From assembly GCA_024363285.1 (NCBI GenBank), contig AP024710.1, positions 620,001-684,000 on the forward strand: a DNA stretch of 64,000 bases. Direction: 5' to 3'. Both the position numbers and the translations under genes were made by a program. Positions within the stretch are counted from its first letter, which is position 1, and each line of letters opens with the position of its first letter. The notes below the pieces were generated by a model. It had not been told where the DNA came from and did not search any database. It was given only the letters and a program-made list of their open reading frames with translations. This document shows positions 60,257 through 64,000 of the stretch, piece after piece. Source of the DNA: Leptolinea sp. HRD-7. GTDB taxonomy: Bacteria > Chloroflexota > Anaerolineae > Anaerolineales > Anaerolineaceae.

Positions 60257-61546
60257 TTATTCTTGATGTGTCAATTTATCCGACATCTGAATAAATTCTG
60301 AATAACGTTTGGCAGCTTCGTTCTGACTTGTTTTCACATAATCATAGATCTCATCCAGATGTTCTTCCAACAATCTGACGATTTTTTGATCGATTCGATG
60401 TTCAATGGATGCTTTATTCAATATTTCCATGACTTCCCGGGGAGGAAGCCCTTCACGGTATGGACGCTTCTCTATCAGGGCCGTAAAAATATCGGAAACA
60501 GAAATAATTCTTGAACCCAGAGGAATTTCTTTTTCTTCAAGATGGAATGGGTAGCCATAACCATCCAAACGTTCATGGTGGTATGCACCCCATTCCCGGA
60601 CGATGTCCAGTATCTGCAAAGTCTCCATTATTCGGAAGGTGTGATATGTATGCCGCCGGACGACATCGTATTCAAGAGGGGTCAACCCGCCCGGTTTTTC
60701 CAGTATCTCAGAAGGCACCGCCAGTTTTCCGAGATCATGAAGCAGACCGGCAAGATGCAGGTAATGGCAATCTGAATCATCAAAACCGGCATATTTTCCT
60801 AATTTAATGGCACAGGCTGCTACTCCGGCTGAATGAGTGGCGGTAAACGGGCTACGAAAATCAATGATCCGACTGAAAAGGTTAGACAACCCTAAAAAAT
60901 CATCATCCATAATTTCCATTTTCGGCCAGGCTAACCGTCGATTCAATGTGTTCAGAGATAACGAATAAATGGTATCAAGCCAGAATGCTTCTACCTTCGA
61001 GATTTCTTTCAACGCAGCTACCTGACCGGGTACAAACCGGGGACCAGATTCAGGTTCGATCTTTTGAATTATTCCTTCTACCTGGTCTAATATCTCGACA
61101 TTGGGGTTAATGAGAATGGCAACTCGATCTGCCAGATGTAATAGATGCGATGATGGCGATACAGGAATGCCATCCAATTGAGCGCCTTTTCCGTTATCCC
61201 ACGGTACATGGTGGAAGCGGACAATATCAGCCACCCGATTAAATGGAGCGAATGTACGCAGAAGCAGGTAACTTCGTACGGCGTGGCCATAGGGATCTTT
61301 GTATTCAAAATCTAGCGCTCCAAGCCTGTCTTGTCGTGAGAGCCCGCCAATATCATGCAGGGCAGCCGCCATAACCAGGTCGCGGATTTCCGTTTCCGGC
61401 ATTTTCAAATGGGATGCCAGATTGTAAACCACCTGTACGGTCCGGCGGTGATGATCAGCCACCAGTGGGCTCACCAGGTCAACCGCTTCAGATATACATA
61501 AAACCAGATCGAATATGGAAGTAAAGGATAAAGGTTTCGTTTTCAA
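60257..61546 (-). CDS. Tandem HD / HD-GYP domain protein
   Basis: A 429-aa cytosolic protein with two HD phosphohydrolase domains. Domain 1 (about 25-150) has HHRRTVQVVYNL, AALHDIGGLSRQD and RFHHVPWDNGKG. Domain 2 (about 230-390) has FTATHSAGVAACA, GLLHDLGKLAVPSEIL, YHHERLDGYGYP and SRIISVSDIFTALIEKRPYR, a canonical HD-GYP. It probably hydrolyses c-di-GMP. The start is the TTG at 61546, supported by AAGGAGG six bases upstream. It is convergent with the CUT1 operon. Confidence 0.88.
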   Translation of the reverse strand: MKTKPLSFTSIFDLVLCISEAVDLVSPLVADHHRRTVQVVYNLASHLKMPETEIRDLVMAAALHDIGGLSRQDRLGALDFEYKDPYGHAVRSYLLLRTFAPFNRVADIVRFHHVPWDNGKGAQLDGIPVSPSSHLLHLADRVAILINPNVEILDQVEGIIQKIEPESGPRFVPGQVAALKEISKVEAFWLDTIYSLSLNTLNRRLAWPKMEIMDDDFLGLSNLFSRIIDFRSPFTATHSAGVAACAIKLGKYAGFDDSDCHYLHLAGLLHDLGKLAVPSEILEKPGGLTPLEYDVVRRHTYHTFRIMETLQILDIVREWGAYHHERLDGYGYPFHLEEKEIPLGSRIISVSDIFTALIEKRPYREGLPPREVMEILNKASIEHRIDQKIVRLLEEHLDEIYDYVKTSQNEAAKRYSEFIQMSDKLTHQE

Positions 61547-61811
61547 ATCAACCTCCTTCTTCCAACCCGGATTTGTTGCGTGCTTCGAGGTGATGTAGAT
61601 ACCAGGTTAACCTGACAGTGGAGCCAATAAACCCTGTTTCACAATTACCCAAATCTCGTTATTTTTGGCTAAATTGACCCGCCTATTATTATGTATGAGG
61701 TTTTCAATTGTTGATGTTGCGGGTTGTCTATTTCGAATTATCTGATATAAAAGGACGAAACCAATGCTGACGTTGTTAACGTCTCATTAATATGATAGAG
61801 GAAAATCCATA
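61547..61811. other. Divergent intergenic region
   Basis: About 265 bases, AT-rich, with no gene. AGAGGA (61797-61802) is the probable ribosome-binding site of the TSUP gene. Confidence 0.4.
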
Positions 61812-62570
61812 ATTCCGCCAGAACAATTCTTACTGATTTTCGCGGTGACGGTTGCTGCCGGCGCCATCAACGCGTTGGCCGGTGGCGGTACCTTATTAAC
61901 ATTCCCGCTGCTAATGGCTGTCGGTTTGCCTTCTGTCAGCGCCAATGTGACCAACCAGATCGCTTTGATGCCCGGTTTTTTTGGCGCCGCTCTGGCGCAG
62001 ATCAAAGACCTGAAGGGGCAAGAAAAGCGGTTGATGCTGACATTACCGGTTTCAGTGTTGGGTGGACTGCTGGGCGGCTGGCTGCTTATTCGTTCAGGCG
62101 AACGGTTATTCAATGACATCGTTCCGTTCCTCATATTGATCGCGTCTTTACTGCTGGCCGCGCAAGATACCATCCGCCGGTGGCTTATGCGCCGCTCTGA
62201 AGCCGGGCATATTCACCTTACGGATGCCTGGGTTGTTATTCCGGTTTTCCTGGCCACCATCTACGGGGGATATTTCGGCGCGGCCGCCAGTATCATCGTG
62301 CTGGCCGTCACCGGGCTGGTGCTGGAAGATACTCTTACCCGTCTGAACGCCATCAAACAGGTGATCGGATTGGTATCCGGGACGGCTGCCGCCGTGTTCT
62401 TTGCATTCACCGGCCAAATTAACTGGCCGGTGGCGCTGGTGATGATGGCCGGTTCGCTGCTGGGCGGTCTGCTGGGCGGCCGGGTGGCGGGCAAAGTCAA
62501 CGCGGGGGTGCTGCGATGGGTCATTGTAACGGTGGGGTTGGCGTTGGCGGTGGTGTACTTTGTGAAGTGA
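61812..62570 (+). CDS. TSUP-family (TauE/SafE-like) permease
   Basis: Membrane transporter of the sulfite-exporter TauE/SafE family, with about eight helices in two repeats. GAINALAGGGTLLTFPLLM in the first half and YGGYFGAAASIIVLAV in the second are the family motifs. The start is odd: the protein-like frame continues upstream of the first usual start (GTG at 61845) as PPEQFLLIFA, which fits the family N-terminus. The only codons near AGAGGA (61797-61802) are ATA (61809) and ATT (61812). I therefore mark the start at the ATT at 61812, uncertain; GTG at 61845 is the conservative choice. The substrate is unknown. Confidence 0.85.
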   Translation: MPPEQFLLIFAVTVAAGAINALAGGGTLLTFPLLMAVGLPSVSANVTNQIALMPGFFGAALAQIKDLKGQEKRLMLTLPVSVLGGLLGGWLLIRSGERLFNDIVPFLILIASLLLAAQDTIRRWLMRRSEAGHIHLTDAWVVIPVFLATIYGGYFGAAASIIVLAVTGLVLEDTLTRLNAIKQVIGLVSGTAAAVFFAFTGQINWPVALVMMAGSLLGGLLGGRVAGKVNAGVLRWVIVTVGLALAVVYFVK

Positions 62571-62808
62571 TTTTGGATTGTGGGAAGCGGGAAGCTGTTT
62601 ATTAAGACCTATCCTTTTCTAACAACTCCTCATTGAAGGGAATTTCTAAAAAGATTTGCGAATTCGCCGACTTTTTGATTTCCAGTAGGATGGTGGGATT
62701 CAAATCCAGTTCCAAGTTAACTCAACCCCGGGTTTCAAGATTAGTGCATTTAGCTGAGAGGACGACTCAAAACTAATCTAGAATCGTTCCCCCAAAATGA
62801 GACAAAAA
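62571..62808. other. Intergenic region, no gene seen
   Basis: About 240 bases between the TSUP gene and the terminator of the convergent SecD-head/NPCBM gene. Nothing recognisable was found. Confidence 0.4.
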
Positions 62809-62834
62809 AGAGGCTGACCCAAAAGTCAGCCTCT
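62804..62834 (-). terminator. Terminator of the SecD-head/NPCBM gene
   Basis: On the minus strand AGAGGCTGAC and GTCAGCCTCT form a perfect 10-base stem around TTTTGG, followed by TTTTTT. Confidence 0.9.
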
Positions 62835-62839
62835 GTAAT

Positions 62840-64000
62840 TTATCGGAGAATTGGGTCACCCCATATCGCCCAATCGCAATTGAAGTCATCAGCGCCACCA
62901 TCTTCAACGATAAGAGTCAATTCTTTACCTCCCGAAATCGAAGCCTCCAAATTTACTATTTCAGACCCGATAAAAAGCCGGCGGCTACGGAATACTTCTT
63001 TTCCATCAATTAAAACAACATAGTTGACGCCATCACCACATCTATTACCATTATTTATCGAGTCTACTAAACCCAGTTGCGCAGAAAGTTTTGTGAAATT
63101 ATTCCCACCTATATCGTAGACCAATTTAGATGGCGCATGGGCAAATATCCCTTGCGTGTAATGAGTGTCATTGAACACAATAGGATCTCCTTTACGAATT
63201 GAATCTTCTGAATATGGAGACGGGAATTCAAATTTACCCACGGAGTATTTTCCAAAAGGTAAGACTACTTTTAAAGGAGTGAATTTTGAAAGGTAGGTAC
63301 CTTCTACCCCTTGCGGGGAATAGCTTGAGGTAGGTTCTATGGTTTCTGTTGGTTTAACAGTTTTCACAGTAGGTTGTGAAACTACAGACTTGGGCGGTAA
63401 AGTACCTACCCATTTGGCTTGCCAAGTTTTTTCTACAGGGTTAAAAGATTTTGTTCTTCCACAAAATTCTATTCTATGTGTTCCTGTTACAGATCCTGTA
63501 TCAAACTGGCCTTGTAAAGTGAAAATCCCAATTGATGCTTCATGTTGGCTCGCAGTCGTCATATCCATTGTAAATCTATTATCTACAACCTGGATTTCAC
63601 TTATTTGAATGTTACACGGGTCGGTAACAAAAGGTGCGTTTAAGACAAAATTGATTATGTTTCCGTCTTGAGTTATATCAAAAGACACGTATGGTTGGTC
63701 ACCTTCCCAATGGCCTACTTTTGGGGTTCTGTTTACTGAAATCGGGGTTTCCTGATTTTCTTTTTTTGTTATGCCTTCATTTTGTGTTGGTGTTATTAAT
63801 TTCGACCCTTTATCAATTTCAATAGGCAACGGTAGTGGTTCAGTGGCTAAAATAGCAGCTATTTTATAAGCTTCATCTTTTGTAAAACTACCTGAAATTA
63901 TGCCCTCATTTCCTGAAACAGCTGACGTGATTCTTGGTGCTGAGATTACAACCTTATCTAAAACAATAGCCAGTACTTTACCAATATTTTGACTGGTATA
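62840..64000 (-). CDS. SecD P1-head domain fused to an NPCBM domain (5' end outside window)
   Basis: The minus-strand frame stays open to the window edge, so the N-terminus is missing. The first ~57 visible residues match the SecD periplasmic P1 head: IGKVLAIVLDKVVISAPRI, then SGNEGIISGSFTKDEAYKIA and ATEPLPLPIEI. The SecD membrane channel does not follow. Instead there is a linker, a beta-rich region (GHWEGDQPYVSFDITQDG; FTLQGQFDTGSVTGTHRIEF) and a C-terminal NPCBM/NEW2 carbohydrate-binding domain (GIFAHAPSKLVYDIGG; VVLIDGKEVFRS; ELTLIVEDGGADDFNCDWAIW). It is therefore probably extracytoplasmic. The gene is clearly AT-richer than its neighbours. The function is unknown. Confidence 0.8.
   Translation of the reverse strand, partial: YTSQNIGKVLAIVLDKVVISAPRITSAVSGNEGIISGSFTKDEAYKIAAILATEPLPLPIEIDKGSKLITPTQNEGITKKENQETPISVNRTPKVGHWEGDQPYVSFDITQDGNIINFVLNAPFVTDPCNIQISEIQVVDNRFTMDMTTASQHEASIGIFTLQGQFDTGSVTGTHRIEFCGRTKSFNPVEKTWQAKWVGTLPPKSVVSQPTVKTVKPTETIEPTSSYSPQGVEGTYLSKFTPLKVVLPFGKYSVGKFEFPSPYSEDSIRKGDPIVFNDTHYTQGIFAHAPSKLVYDIGGNNFTKLSAQLGLVDSINNGNRCGDGVNYVVLIDGKEVFRSRRLFIGSEIVNLEASISGGKELTLIVEDGGADDFNCDWAIWGDPILR

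Overview
The window looks like a chromosomal segment of a fermentative, plant-polysaccharide-degrading member of the Chloroflexota, most likely class Anaerolineae. The grounds are the Thr/Pro/Ala-rich linkers after the lipoprotein cysteines (TPTPTAAP-like), an actinobacterial-type short xylose isomerase, a flavin oxidoreductase of the F420-dependent LLM type, many sugar ABC transporters and several c-di-GMP proteins. This taxonomic call is inference from style and gene content; no rRNA is present.

Layout. 1-1738: the C-terminal part of a GC-rich family B DNA polymerase and a small membrane protein. 2080-10110: a complete D-xylose operon (promoter, XylR-type operator, xylF-xylG-xylH, ROK repressor, xylA, terminator). 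10127-13844: a winged-helix regulator, a DUF1294 protein, a GGDEF/HD-GYP protein and surE. 14156-22743: an NSS transporter, DMT exporter, ADP-ribosylglycohydrolase, a multidomain diguanylate cyclase, then NUDIX/anti-sigma/ECF-sigma genes and sixA. 22819-33537: thioredoxin, S9 peptidase, lipoproteins, two cation diffusion facilitators, an aminotransferase/sortase operon, a binding lipoprotein, rnhA and a ClbS/DfsB-like protein. 33591-34505: a large palindrome and a tandem array of 89-90 bp units made from the 3' end and terminator of the adjacent tRNA-Cys. 34617-38543: a TetR-controlled ABC-2 exporter. 38645-41415: an LLM oxidoreductase, tRNA-Gly, a TetR gene and a Tat-exported flavodoxin. 41443-50410: manA, a ROK sugar kinase, an unusual DeoR/binding-protein fusion regulator and a second ribose/xylose-type ABC system. 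50469-60229: lacI-xylB-GH3 xylosidase, then lacI and a CUT1 oligosaccharide transporter. 60257-64000: an HD-GYP protein, a TSUP permease and a SecD-head/NPCBM protein running off the window.

How it works together. Xylo-oligosaccharides could enter through the CUT1 system (56834-60166), be cut to xylose by the GH3 enzyme (53173-55314), join xylose imported by XylFGH, be isomerised by XylA and phosphorylated by XylB. The two halves of the xylose pathway sit about 43 kb apart under different repressors (ROK XylR and LacI), each with a visible operator.

Most unusual features: (i) both CUT2-type transporters carry an in-frame tandem duplication of the whole binding protein, about 99% and 99.8% identical at DNA level; (ii) the tRNA-Cys 3'-end/terminator array has a higher-order dimer pattern; (iii) a DeoR regulator has a periplasmic-binding-protein domain between its DNA-binding and effector domains, apparently circularly permuted; (iv) strong Shine-Dalgarno sequences without start codons lie in the leaders of all three binding-protein genes, and stem-loops follow each of these genes; (v) a SecD P1-head domain is joined to an NPCBM domain with no SecD membrane channel.
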